A stretch of 64,000 bases of DNA from an uncultured Tateyamaria sp. Its GTDB lineage: Bacteria; Pseudomonadota; Alphaproteobacteria; Rhodobacterales; Rhodobacteraceae. This document shows positions 20,323 through 28,169 of this stretch, piece by piece; position 1 is the first letter of the stretch; every line of letters starts with the position of its first letter. The position numbers and the translations under genes are program-made. The notes under the pieces are model-generated. The model was not told the DNA's origin and ran no database searches. It saw nothing but the letters and a program-made list of their open reading frames with translations. The DNA lies in the NCBI RefSeq assembly GCF_947503415.1, contig NZ_CANNDS010000002.1:1-64000 (forward strand), written 5' to 3'.

Positions 20323-21432
20323 TCAGGCCCGGTTGCGCAACCGCGCACGGTGATGCCCCAGCCAATAGGTCAGCATGGCCAAAGGTGTATTCGCAACCCG
20401 GCGGTCTTCGGCCATGTTCAGAAGCGCATCAAAGGACATCAGGTGGCTGCGAATGTTCTCGCCTTCCGTCGGCTCTCCGCCAAGACCCGCACTGCCATCG
20501 GGCAAATCGCACAAACCCACGAACAAATGGAAAAAGTCAGTCGCAGCACCGGGCGAGGCATAGCATTCCCCCGCCGGTTCCAGCCTTTGGAACACAAGGT
20601 CGGCTTCTTCGGCCCCTTCGCGGCGCGCGGCTTGCTCGGGCGTCTCGCCAGGATCGATCAGACCCGCAACAGGCTCCATTTGCCAGCACACGGGATCTGC
20701 ACGACCAATCGGGCCAAGCCGGATCTGTTCCACAAGCAAGACACGATCCCGATCAGGGTCATAGGGCAGGACAATCGCCGCATCCGATGATACGAGCACA
20801 GCCCGATCAAGCGTGTCCGACATGCCGCCATCGAATTCTTCGTGACGCAGTTGGACATCTTCCAAGGCGTAGAAATTGCTATAGGCTTGTGTCCGCGAAA
20901 CAACGTCCACCTGTCCCCGCAAGACACCCAGCCCGTGCCGCCCGGACTGCGCCAGAACCTTGCTCCATGCCCGGGCGCGGATGCGCGGAAACCGGGTTGC
21001 GATGTCGGCGGGTGACATTCGTCCGAACGCGTCCATCACCTCTTTGGCCGCCCAAAGGGTCATGTCCGCCCAACGATCCTGCCACGCTTGGAAATCCCAC
21101 GCGGTGTCCAGTGATTGGACGCTGGCGTCCGGGATATACACGGCAGCACTTTCGCCCGTGCTCAGGGTGACTTTGCGCAACTCATATGCAAACCCACCTT
21201 CATAGTGGTTCAGACGCGCGATGTCCTGATCTGACAAGGCGCGCACAATGACGCCTGCCGTGGCAGTGCCACGTTGGGGACGCAACACAGGATAGTGCCC
21301 GTCGGGCGACGACAGCGCCACGTGGTCAGGCAACTGCGCCTCCGCCAGATCAAGCGTATCGGATGAGCGACCCAGAACGCATTCCAGCAAGGGCACGTGT
21401 CGCAACGTGCCGTAGAAAAACAATGTGTTCAT
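20323..21432 (-). CDS. trgB: TrgB: AIG2-like plus Nudix hydrolase fusion
   Basis: The 369-residue protein joins an N-terminal gamma-glutamylcyclotransferase/AIG2-like domain (FFYGTLRHVPLLE) with a C-terminal Nudix domain of the ADP-ribose pyrophosphatase type. The Nudix box reads GLIDPGETPEQAARREGAEE, but the usual Gly after EEx is Asp (EEADL), so it departs from the consensus. In R. sphaeroides TrgB contributes to tellurite resistance with TrgA and CysK. It begins 4 nt after the trgA stop. The substrate of the Nudix domain is not known from sequence. Confidence 0.88.
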   Translation of the reverse strand: MNTLFFYGTLRHVPLLECVLGRSSDTLDLAEAQLPDHVALSSPDGHYPVLRPQRGTATAGVIVRALSDQDIARLNHYEGGFAYELRKVTLSTGESAAVYIPDASVQSLDTAWDFQAWQDRWADMTLWAAKEVMDAFGRMSPADIATRFPRIRARAWSKVLAQSGRHGLGVLRGQVDVVSRTQAYSNFYALEDVQLRHEEFDGGMSDTLDRAVLVSSDAAIVLPYDPDRDRVLLVEQIRLGPIGRADPVCWQMEPVAGLIDPGETPEQAARREGAEEADLVFQRLEPAGECYASPGAATDFFHLFVGLCDLPDGSAGLGGEPTEGENIRSHLMSFDALLNMAEDRRVANTPLAMLTYWLGHHRARLRNRA

Positions 21433-21436
21433 TGAT

Positions 21437-21877
21437 CTATCGCCAGGTGCGCCACGCGTATTCGGTCAGAACGCCTGTGATGACGCCCCCCAGCAACAGC
21501 GTCGTCCAGATCGGGATCGTGCTCATCAAAAGTGCCCATTCGGCGCCGATCTGAAAAACGTCGACCAATGCGTCGAACGCACCATCATACCGATTTTTCA
21601 TCGCGATCCGGACCATTTCGTTGCACGACTGTATGAAAAGGCCCCAGAACACCAAGACAACCGGTCCGGTCAGGCCGACGTTGATGGCAGAGGTCATGCC
21701 ACGTCCGGCCCGACTGCCGATAACAATCCAGCCGCAAATGACCCCGACGACAACGTTCACATGCGTGAACCATCCAAAATTGGTGTCTTCCTCGAACAGC
21801 GGCATGATCATGCCGGACACGATAAAGGCCAGAAGCCCAAGGCCCAAAGCGGCCACCAGTTTGGCTGCGTCAGGCAT
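21437..21877 (-). CDS. trgA: TrgA family membrane protein (tellurite resistance)
   Basis: The 146-residue protein has about four transmembrane segments and starts MPDAAKLVAALGLGLLAF, as in the TrgA family of Rhodobacterales. The FGWFTHVNVVVGVICGWIVI segment is typical. Together with trgB it was described as a tellurite-resistance determinant in R. sphaeroides. It lies 18 nt after the cyclopropane synthase gene and 4 nt before trgB, within one transcription unit. Confidence 0.88.
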   Translation of the reverse strand: MPDAAKLVAALGLGLLAFIVSGMIMPLFEEDTNFGWFTHVNVVVGVICGWIVIGSRAGRGMTSAINVGLTGPVVLVFWGLFIQSCNEMVRIAMKNRYDGAFDALVDVFQIGAEWALLMSTIPIWTTLLLGGVITGVLTEYAWRTWR

Positions 21878-21895
21878 TTATGTGCTCGTTCATGG

Positions 21896-23104
21896 CTATC
21901 CGGGTCGTTTGATCGTGATCTGCGTTACGTCGCAGTTGGCACTTTCAAAGGTCGCCGCGCAAGAGGTGAGGTAAAAATTCCACATCCGGCGGAATCGATC
22001 GTCAAAGCCCATCTCGGCGATCTGGTCCCACCTTTGGTTGAACGTATCGTGCCAACGGCGCAGCGAGATGTTGTAGCTTTGGCCAAATTCAATCGACTTT
22101 TCGATGCCAAGGCCTGCCTTGACGACCTGTTCACGCAAGGCCGAAGGGCTTGGTAACATACCACCCGGAAAGATGTATTTCTGGATAAAGTCCACGCCCC
22201 GTTTGTAGACCTTCCAACGCCGATCTTGCACGGTGATGATCTGCAAGGTTGCGTTCTTGCCGGGTTTGAGGCGTTCACGCACGGTCTCGAAGTAGATGGG
22301 CCAGTATTTCTCGCCAACTGCTTCGAACATCTCGATCGACGCAATGCCGTCATAGGTGCCACGTTCGTCCCGGTAGTCTTGCAGCTTGAAGTCCACCTGG
22401 CCAGAAAGACCTGCCTTTTCAATGCGCTCACGGGCATACTTGATCTGTTCCTCACTGATCGTCAGCCCTGTCACCTTAAGGCCGCGCTCTTTGGCCGCGT
22501 ATTCGGCAAAGCCCCCCCAGCCGCAGCCGATTTCCAGAATGTGGTCACCCGGTTGCGCGCCCATCTGGTCAATCATGCTGGCGTATTTGGCAATTTGCGC
22601 AGCTTCATGGCTTTCCTGTCCCGTCTCGAACAGGGCGGATGAATAGGTCATCGTGTCGTCCAGCCACAGACCATAGAAGTCATTGCCCAGATCGTAGTGA
22701 TAACTGATGTTCTTGCGCGCCTGATCGCGGTGGTTGCGTTGCAACCAGAAACGAAAGCGCTCGAAATGACGGACCAGCCCCATGCCGGGGAAGCCATCGT
22801 AAAGGCTGTCATTGTCGGCGTGCACCCAGTCCATGAAAGCCTGCAAGTCCGGCGTGGTCCACCATTCATCCAGATACGCGTCACAGAATCCAAGGTCTCC
22901 TTCACGGATCAGCCGCGCAAAAATATCGTCATTGTGGATATGCACCTCGGCCACGGGACCGGGATTTGGCCCTTCGGCCCGAAACCGGCGCCCATCCGCG
23001 AGCACAAAGTCCACGCGGCCTGTGTTCATCCCCTGAGCCATCGAAAAGACACGGGTAAAATACCGTGGCAAGCCGGTCTGGCCGTCAGTCGTTGTCAGGA
23101 TCAT
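21896..23104 (-). CDS. cfa: Cyclopropane-fatty-acyl-phospholipid synthase family enzyme
   Basis: The 402-residue protein has a C-terminal SAM-binding domain with LEIGCGWGGFAEYAA and the family segments SYHYDLGNDFYGLWLD, MTYSSALF and SIEMFEAVGEKYW. It methylates double bonds of membrane lipid acyl chains. In R. sphaeroides a homologue (CfaA) belongs to the sigma-E singlet-oxygen regulon and lies next to the photolyase gene, as here. A perfect 7-bp inverted repeat lies in the 75-nt gap to the photolyase. Confidence 0.92.
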   Translation of the reverse strand: MILTTTDGQTGLPRYFTRVFSMAQGMNTGRVDFVLADGRRFRAEGPNPGPVAEVHIHNDDIFARLIREGDLGFCDAYLDEWWTTPDLQAFMDWVHADNDSLYDGFPGMGLVRHFERFRFWLQRNHRDQARKNISYHYDLGNDFYGLWLDDTMTYSSALFETGQESHEAAQIAKYASMIDQMGAQPGDHILEIGCGWGGFAEYAAKERGLKVTGLTISEEQIKYARERIEKAGLSGQVDFKLQDYRDERGTYDGIASIEMFEAVGEKYWPIYFETVRERLKPGKNATLQIITVQDRRWKVYKRGVDFIQKYIFPGGMLPSPSALREQVVKAGLGIEKSIEFGQSYNISLRRWHDTFNQRWDQIAEMGFDDRFRRMWNFYLTSCAATFESANCDVTQITIKRPG

Positions 23105-23126
23105 GCACGCTCCCCATTCGCGTTTT

Positions 23127-23144
23127 TGTCAAGTTAGCTTGACA
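23127..23144. promoter_or_regulatory. Inverted repeat between phr and cfa
   Basis: The sequence TGTCAAG-TTAG-CTTGACA is a perfect 7-bp inverted repeat with a 4-nt centre in the gap between the photolyase stop and the cfa start. It could be an operator or an RNA hairpin; the sequence alone does not decide. Confidence 0.4.
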
Positions 23145-23179
23145 CATTGTGCTGCGCAACCATGCGCAGGCGGTTGTCG

Positions 23180-24598
23180 TTAAAAATCACGGTTTTCATA
23201 AGCACTTAGCGCCCGTTTGCGCCCTTCATCCGCCGGTACAATCGGATCGGGGTACTCATCATCCGGTGACATGCCCCAGTGTCGGGGGATCGCATCGAAA
23301 AAGGACAATGCCTCGGCCGCCTTGTTGCTGCGTCCTTCCGCGATCCAGCGGCTGACATAATCGCGGTTCTTGTCGAATTTGTCGAGTTGCGTGACCGGGT
23401 TGAATACTCGGAAGTATGGGGTCGCGTCTGGCCCCGACCCTGCAGACCATTGCCAGCCCATCGCATTGCTGGCCGGGTCCCAGTCGATCAGGCAGTCCTC
23501 GAACCACTGCTGACCAATGCGCCAATGTGTCATCAGGTGCTTGCACAGGTACGAGGCCACGATCATCCGGCCCCGGTTGTGCATCCGTCCTGTCACATAG
23601 AGTTCCCGCATGGCGGCATCGACGAAGCGGATGCCCGTGCGCCCTTTTTTCCAAGCCCAGACTTGCGCCCCGCGCGCATCTTCGTTCCATGGAAAGCTGT
23701 CCCAATCCTCTTTCCAGTTCTGGTCCAGAATGCGGGGCGTGTGGTGCATCAGATGGTAGGCAAACTCGCGCCACACCAGTTCCTTAAGGAATATCTCCGC
23801 CCCGGATTTGCCTTCGTTCAATGCACGCACGCCAGCGTGCCAACACTGATGCGGACTGATCTCTCCCAAGGCCAGGTTTTCCGACAGGTTGGACGTGCGG
23901 TCTTCGCCCGGAATATCGCGGCCTTCATTGTAGCTTGCGACCTTGGAGGCCATGAACGCCCCCAGACGGGACTGTGCAGCACTTTCGCCCAAGCGAACGT
24001 AGGGCCTGACCACGTCGGCGCCACGGTTCATGGCTTTGCCCAAGGACCACGTGCCAAGATCTTCGCCGTCGGGCCATTTCGCAGGCGTTGCAAACGAGCC
24101 GGGTGTGGGCAGCGGCGCATCCACATCGCGGTCCTTCACCGACCGCCAGAACGGGGTGTAGACCTTGTAAAAGCCGCCGGTCTTGGTCTCGGTTGTCCAC
24201 GGCTCGAACATCAGGTGCCCGCCATAGCTGCGCGCGTCGATGTCCTGTTCCTTGAGGGCGGTCTTGATCTTGCTGTCCCGCTCGACCGCTTGGGGATCGT
24301 AAAGACGCGACCAATAGACGGCCCCTGCACCGGTCTCTTCGATCAGCTTTTGCAGCACCTCCAGCGCGTCACCGGAGCGAAAGATCAGTCTGCTGCCCTT
24401 GTCTTTCAATGACTGCGACAGGTGTTCGATGCCAAGGCCCCAGCGCCACTTTGGCGCGGCCCCCAGATCATCCACGCTGGCATCGCGGATCACCACCGGG
24501 ATGACCGGACGCCCGCTGTCACAGGCGGCTTTCAAAGCTGGGTGATCGCTCAGCCGCAGGTCGCGGCGGAACCACATGATGATCGGTGTGCTGCTCAA
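23180..24598 (-). CDS. phr: Deoxyribodipyrimidine photolyase
   Basis: The 472-residue protein begins LSSTPIIMWFRRDLRLSDHP and has the FAD-binding region of CPD photolyases (GRMHNRGRMIVASYLCKH and DWDPASNAMGWQW, split by a few residues). It repairs UV dimers using blue light. The start is a TTG at 24598 with an AAGGAA ribosome site upstream; a GTG 39 nt further up lies upstream of the -10 element of the promoter and is excluded, and the ATG at 24577 has no ribosome site. The gene leads the phr-cfa-trgAB-cysK unit. Confidence 0.9.
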   Translation of the reverse strand: MSSTPIIMWFRRDLRLSDHPALKAACDSGRPVIPVVIRDASVDDLGAAPKWRWGLGIEHLSQSLKDKGSRLIFRSGDALEVLQKLIEETGAGAVYWSRLYDPQAVERDSKIKTALKEQDIDARSYGGHLMFEPWTTETKTGGFYKVYTPFWRSVKDRDVDAPLPTPGSFATPAKWPDGEDLGTWSLGKAMNRGADVVRPYVRLGESAAQSRLGAFMASKVASYNEGRDIPGEDRTSNLSENLALGEISPHQCWHAGVRALNEGKSGAEIFLKELVWREFAYHLMHHTPRILDQNWKEDWDSFPWNEDARGAQVWAWKKGRTGIRFVDAAMRELYVTGRMHNRGRMIVASYLCKHLMTHWRIGQQWFEDCLIDWDPASNAMGWQWSAGSGPDATPYFRVFNPVTQLDKFDKNRDYVSRWIAEGRSNKAAEALSFFDAIPRHWGMSPDDEYPDPIVPADEGRKRALSAYENRDF

Positions 24599-24623
24599 GG
24601 CCCCGTTCCTTATTCTTAACCAA

Positions 24624-24653
24624 GGCTTACGTAGCACGCAGCGCTTTGGATCA
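24624..24653 (-). promoter_or_regulatory. RpoE (ECF11)-type promoter upstream of phr
   Basis: On the minus strand TGATCC (24653-24648) is followed after exactly 18 nt by TAAGCC (24629-24624). This agrees with the -35 TGATCC and -10 TAA pattern of the Rhodobacter sigma-E that answers singlet oxygen. A transcript would start near 24616, about 18 nt upstream of the TTG start codon. The match is visible; use by sigma-E is inferred. The rpoE-chrR genes are not in this window. Confidence 0.72.
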
Positions 24654-24676
24654 AGGTGTCGCAGGCTGCCCTTGCG

Positions 24677-25903
24677 TCACAGAACTGTGTCGAGGGCGTT
24701 CAACAGCTGATCAATCTCGGCGTCGCTGGTGTAATGCGTGAAGCTGAGGCGCAGGACGCCACGGTCGGGATCGACACCCATCGCCTGCAACGCCCGCCCG
24801 GCATAGAAGTCCCCGCCACCTGCCATGATACCGTGCCCGGCCAGCTCCGCAGCCACGGCCACAGGGTCACGGCCCAGATCCAAAGCAATCGTGGGCGCAC
24901 GTGTGGCCGCATCCGTGGGACCGAGCACCCGCAGGTCGTTGCGATCCTTGAGCATGGCCATCACGCGAGCCAGCGCTTCGACTTCGCGGGCGCGCATGAG
25001 GTCGTGCACGATCTGTCCCCGCGGGGACACTTGTGTGTGACCACCACCGACATGATGATCGTACAAAGCGTCTACATAATCTGCCATGCCTGCACAGGCG
25101 GCAACCTGTGCATGATCGGGTCCCGCCGGTGTGAACCGCTTGTAAAGCGACCCGGCGTTGAAAGAGTGCCCCTGGTTTGGAAGGAGCTCCCCCAGCGTGC
25201 GGCGGATGACCATCAGACCTTGATGCGGGCCGTAGGTCTTGTAGGCCGAAAACAGGTAGATGTCGGGGCCAAGATCACCCACATCCGGGAAGCCGTGGGG
25301 CGCGTAGCTGACGCCATCGACACAGACAAAAGCGCCCGCCGCGTGGGCAAGTGCGGTGATTTCGGTCACCGGATTGATCTCTCCGACGACGTTGGAGCAG
25401 TGCGGAAAGCAGACCAGACGCACCTTCTCGTCCAGCAGTTGTTCGAGGGCCGCCGGGTCCAAATGACCGGTGCCGGGGTCAAGCTGCCACTCGCGCACCT
25501 CGATCCCGCGATCGGTCAAGCGGCGCCACGGACCGCTGTTGGCTTCGTGATCCTGGTTGGTGACGACGATGGCCTCACCGGGCTCCATCATCTGGGCAAA
25601 TGCTTGCGCCAGAACGTAGGTGTTCTGGGTCGTTGATGGCCCAAAGCTCAATTCGTCATCATCGACGCCAAGCAGGGCGGCCATCCGGGTGCGCGCCTCG
25701 TCCATTTCCTCTCCACCTAGGCGGGAGGCCTCGTAATCGGCATAGGGCTGCACTTTGCGCTGGGTGTAGAAGCGAAACAGCCGGTCGATGACGTAACCGC
25801 AGGTATAGCTGCCACCAGCGTTTTCGAAGAATGCCTGCCCTTGCAGGGACGGTTCGGCGAAGGCGGGGAATTGCGCGCGGACGAACTCGAGATCGAGAGA
25901 CAT
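24677..25903 (-). CDS. Class V aminotransferase, cysteine-desulfurase-like
   Basis: The 408-residue PLP protein resembles the class V fold. The PLP lysine is in FSAYKTYGPHQG, and the preceding CVDGVSYAPHG and CFPHCSNVVGE segments are family-typical. In the region where SufS/IscS carry the active-site cysteine, this protein has GGGDFYAGRALQAMG without Cys, so it is unlikely to be a true desulfurase. It matches a group annotated only as cysteine desulfurase-like proteins. It lies between the photolyase promoter and a terminator. The substrate is unknown. Confidence 0.82.
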   Translation of the reverse strand: MSLDLEFVRAQFPAFAEPSLQGQAFFENAGGSYTCGYVIDRLFRFYTQRKVQPYADYEASRLGGEEMDEARTRMAALLGVDDDELSFGPSTTQNTYVLAQAFAQMMEPGEAIVVTNQDHEANSGPWRRLTDRGIEVREWQLDPGTGHLDPAALEQLLDEKVRLVCFPHCSNVVGEINPVTEITALAHAAGAFVCVDGVSYAPHGFPDVGDLGPDIYLFSAYKTYGPHQGLMVIRRTLGELLPNQGHSFNAGSLYKRFTPAGPDHAQVAACAGMADYVDALYDHHVGGGHTQVSPRGQIVHDLMRAREVEALARVMAMLKDRNDLRVLGPTDAATRAPTIALDLGRDPVAVAAELAGHGIMAGGGDFYAGRALQAMGVDPDRGVLRLSFTHYTSDAEIDQLLNALDTVL

Positions 25904-25939
25904 GAGTGAACCTTTCAATACTGAGGCCACGATAAGACA

Positions 25940-25969
25940 AAGGCCCCGGCGCGCAAGCACCGGGGCCTT
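25940..25969 (-). terminator. Terminator after the first BCCT gene
   Basis: A perfect 10-bp stem (AAGGCCCCGG with CCGGGGCCTT, 10-nt loop) follows the BCCT stop codon by about 20 nt. On the minus strand it ends in CCTTTGTCTTAT. Confidence 0.8.
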
Positions 25970-25990
25970 CATTTGAGTTCTCAACCGCGC

Positions 25991-27685
25991 CTATTCGGCC
26001 GGCGATAGCCCGTTGCCGGTCGCACCCGGAATTTCCGAATGCACGGCGGGTACACCCGCTGCCTCGCGGCGACCGTCATTGTAGATCGCCTTGATCAATG
26101 CCACGCACATCAGCGCCATCACGATCGAGAATGGCAACGCGCCGATCACCATCGCCGTCTGAATGGCACCGGTTCCGCCTGAGATGAGCAAGCCTGCCAC
26201 CACGAGGCCAAGGGCACCGCCCCAGAACAGGATGTGGGGGCGTGCCTTGGGTCCTTCGTCGCCAGCGGCGTTGATGGTGTTCACGATCAGAACCGCGGAG
26301 TCTGCGGATGTCACGAGGAACGTCATCAAGAGCACAACGATGACGACTGCCATGGCCCAAGCCAGGAACTCTGCGATGGGTGCCAGCATGAATTCGGTCA
26401 TGGCAAAGATCTTGTCGCCATTGGCCGCGTCCAGAATGACACCGTTTGCGTCGCCGTTCAGTTCCAGATCGATGGCGGTACCACCGGCCCACGAAAACCA
26501 GACAAAGCACATCAGCGACGGAACGATCATGGCACCCAGCACGAATTCGCGGATGGTCCGACCGCGAGAGATGCGCGCCAGGAACAAGCCCACGAACGGT
26601 GCGAATGCGATCCACCACGCCCAGTAGAACACGGGCCACCAGCCCTGCCATTGCGCCAGCAGGAACGCTTCGGACCCTTCGACACCGTCAGCGGCATAGA
26701 CGTTGAAGCTGAGCCACGGCAGCGAGATCAGATAATCCCAGATACCGACAAAGAAGGCTGCAGCGCCAAAGAACGTCGCGCCAAAAATGATGAAGAAGCT
26801 GAGCAGAAAGATCGACAAGACCATGTTGATGTTCGACAGCCACTTGATCCCCTTGCCCACGCCCGAAAGAGCCGACAGGGTCGAAGCGCCCATGATCACC
26901 AGCAAGGCCACGATGATGCCCAGCGTCGTCGCGGAACCGCTTTCCTGCACCAGACCACCGATGCCGATACGGGTCAGACCGGCCACAAACTGCTCGACAC
27001 CAAAGCCGAGGGTCTGAGCCACACCAAGGATGGTTGCCACAACCGCCACGATATCGATCAGGTTGCCAAGGAACCCGGACAGGCGCGCACCGAACAGCGG
27101 TGTCAGTGACGACCGGATCGTCAGCGGCAGACCACGGCGATAGCTGAAGAACGCCAGCGCCAGCCCCGCCACCGCGTAGCAGGCCCACGCGCCAAGACCC
27201 CAGTGCAGGAAGGACCAGACATAGGCCTCGCGCACGTTGTCTTCGCCCAGTGCCGTGGTCGCACCCTGAATGACGGACGGGTTGTTTTTGAAGTGTGCAA
27301 CCGGTTCCGCCACGGCCCAAGTGAGCATTCCTACGCCGATACCGGCGCCGAACATCATAGAGAACCACGAGAAGTTGGTGAATTCAGGCTTTTCCCCGGG
27401 TTGGCCAAGATTCAGACGCCCGGCCGTTGGCCAGATCGCAAGTCCCAGGCAAACAAGCACAAAGAATGCGACGACCCAGATGTACCAAGCGGCGAAGTTT
27501 GCAAGAATTACGCTGTTCCAGTCACCCAGAATGGTGCCTGCTTCTGTGGGCCAAACAATGCACCACACGACCAGCATGCTTATGATGATCTTACTGACCA
27601 CAGCAACGTTGACGCTAAAGCCGCGATAAAAACCGCTGTCCGCTGTTTTTATCGGCAGCTCCGTCAATGGAGGTTGAATTGACAT
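25991..27685 (-). CDS. BCCT family betaine/choline/DMSP-type transporter
   Basis: The 564-residue protein has 12 helices of the BCCT family. The glycine motif in TM3 reads FGAGIGVGM, and the aromatic box segment is FYWAWWIAFAPFVGLFLARI. Such transporters import betaines, choline, carnitine or DMSP with Na+ or H+. Its position beside the DMSP genes makes DMSP or glycine betaine a fair guess, but the substrate is not readable from sequence. The start MSIQPPLTELP has an AGGAAGG ribosome site. It is divergent from a second BCCT gene. Confidence 0.9.
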   Translation of the reverse strand: MSIQPPLTELPIKTADSGFYRGFSVNVAVVSKIIISMLVVWCIVWPTEAGTILGDWNSVILANFAAWYIWVVAFFVLVCLGLAIWPTAGRLNLGQPGEKPEFTNFSWFSMMFGAGIGVGMLTWAVAEPVAHFKNNPSVIQGATTALGEDNVREAYVWSFLHWGLGAWACYAVAGLALAFFSYRRGLPLTIRSSLTPLFGARLSGFLGNLIDIVAVVATILGVAQTLGFGVEQFVAGLTRIGIGGLVQESGSATTLGIIVALLVIMGASTLSALSGVGKGIKWLSNINMVLSIFLLSFFIIFGATFFGAAAFFVGIWDYLISLPWLSFNVYAADGVEGSEAFLLAQWQGWWPVFYWAWWIAFAPFVGLFLARISRGRTIREFVLGAMIVPSLMCFVWFSWAGGTAIDLELNGDANGVILDAANGDKIFAMTEFMLAPIAEFLAWAMAVVIVVLLMTFLVTSADSAVLIVNTINAAGDEGPKARPHILFWGGALGLVVAGLLISGGTGAIQTAMVIGALPFSIVMALMCVALIKAIYNDGRREAAGVPAVHSEIPGATGNGLSPAE

Positions 27686-28169
27686 GGTTACCTTCCTGTT
27701 TTCATTTTTATGACAGGAGCAAACCACGGGTTCGCCAATTGAAGAAGAATTATTTTCCCTTCGGCGGGTCGCTTTGGGCACCAGATGGCCGTTTCTGGTT
27801 CCGATATGAAATTTCGTCACCTCCTTTTCAGGAATCGGGCCGATTTCGTGCTATGGTGGCTTCCAGTGTGCGCATGGCACATCACGATTTTTGTCTCAGT
27901 TTTCGAGATTCGTGCGCGTTTCGGAGGCGCCTACCGACGTGATCAGTCGCCCCGATATGCACCGAAAACCGACAAAAAACGTCAAATCGGCACCTCTTGC
28001 TGTCGGGATTTCACCAGTGTTCTGACGCGAGCCTGCCACCCTAGAGGAAGGTTGCGCAGTTTGTGGCGCACCCTTTGGCCGCTGGCTTTGTTGTGTGAAG
28101 CGGTGTGCTGAAACCCAAGCCCAGGTCACACAAGATGCCGGGCCAACCCAACAGACAGGGAGCCGACAC
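27686..28169. other. Divergent promoter region between two BCCT genes
   Basis: The 484 bases separate the two divergently transcribed transporter genes and hold no convincing reading frame. The promoters of both genes and any shared osmotic or substrate-dependent control must lie here. I could not identify a clear operator. Confidence 0.5.

Noticed and set aside
24677-25903. Function as a true cysteine desulfurase
   Set aside because: The active-site cysteine region lacks Cys.
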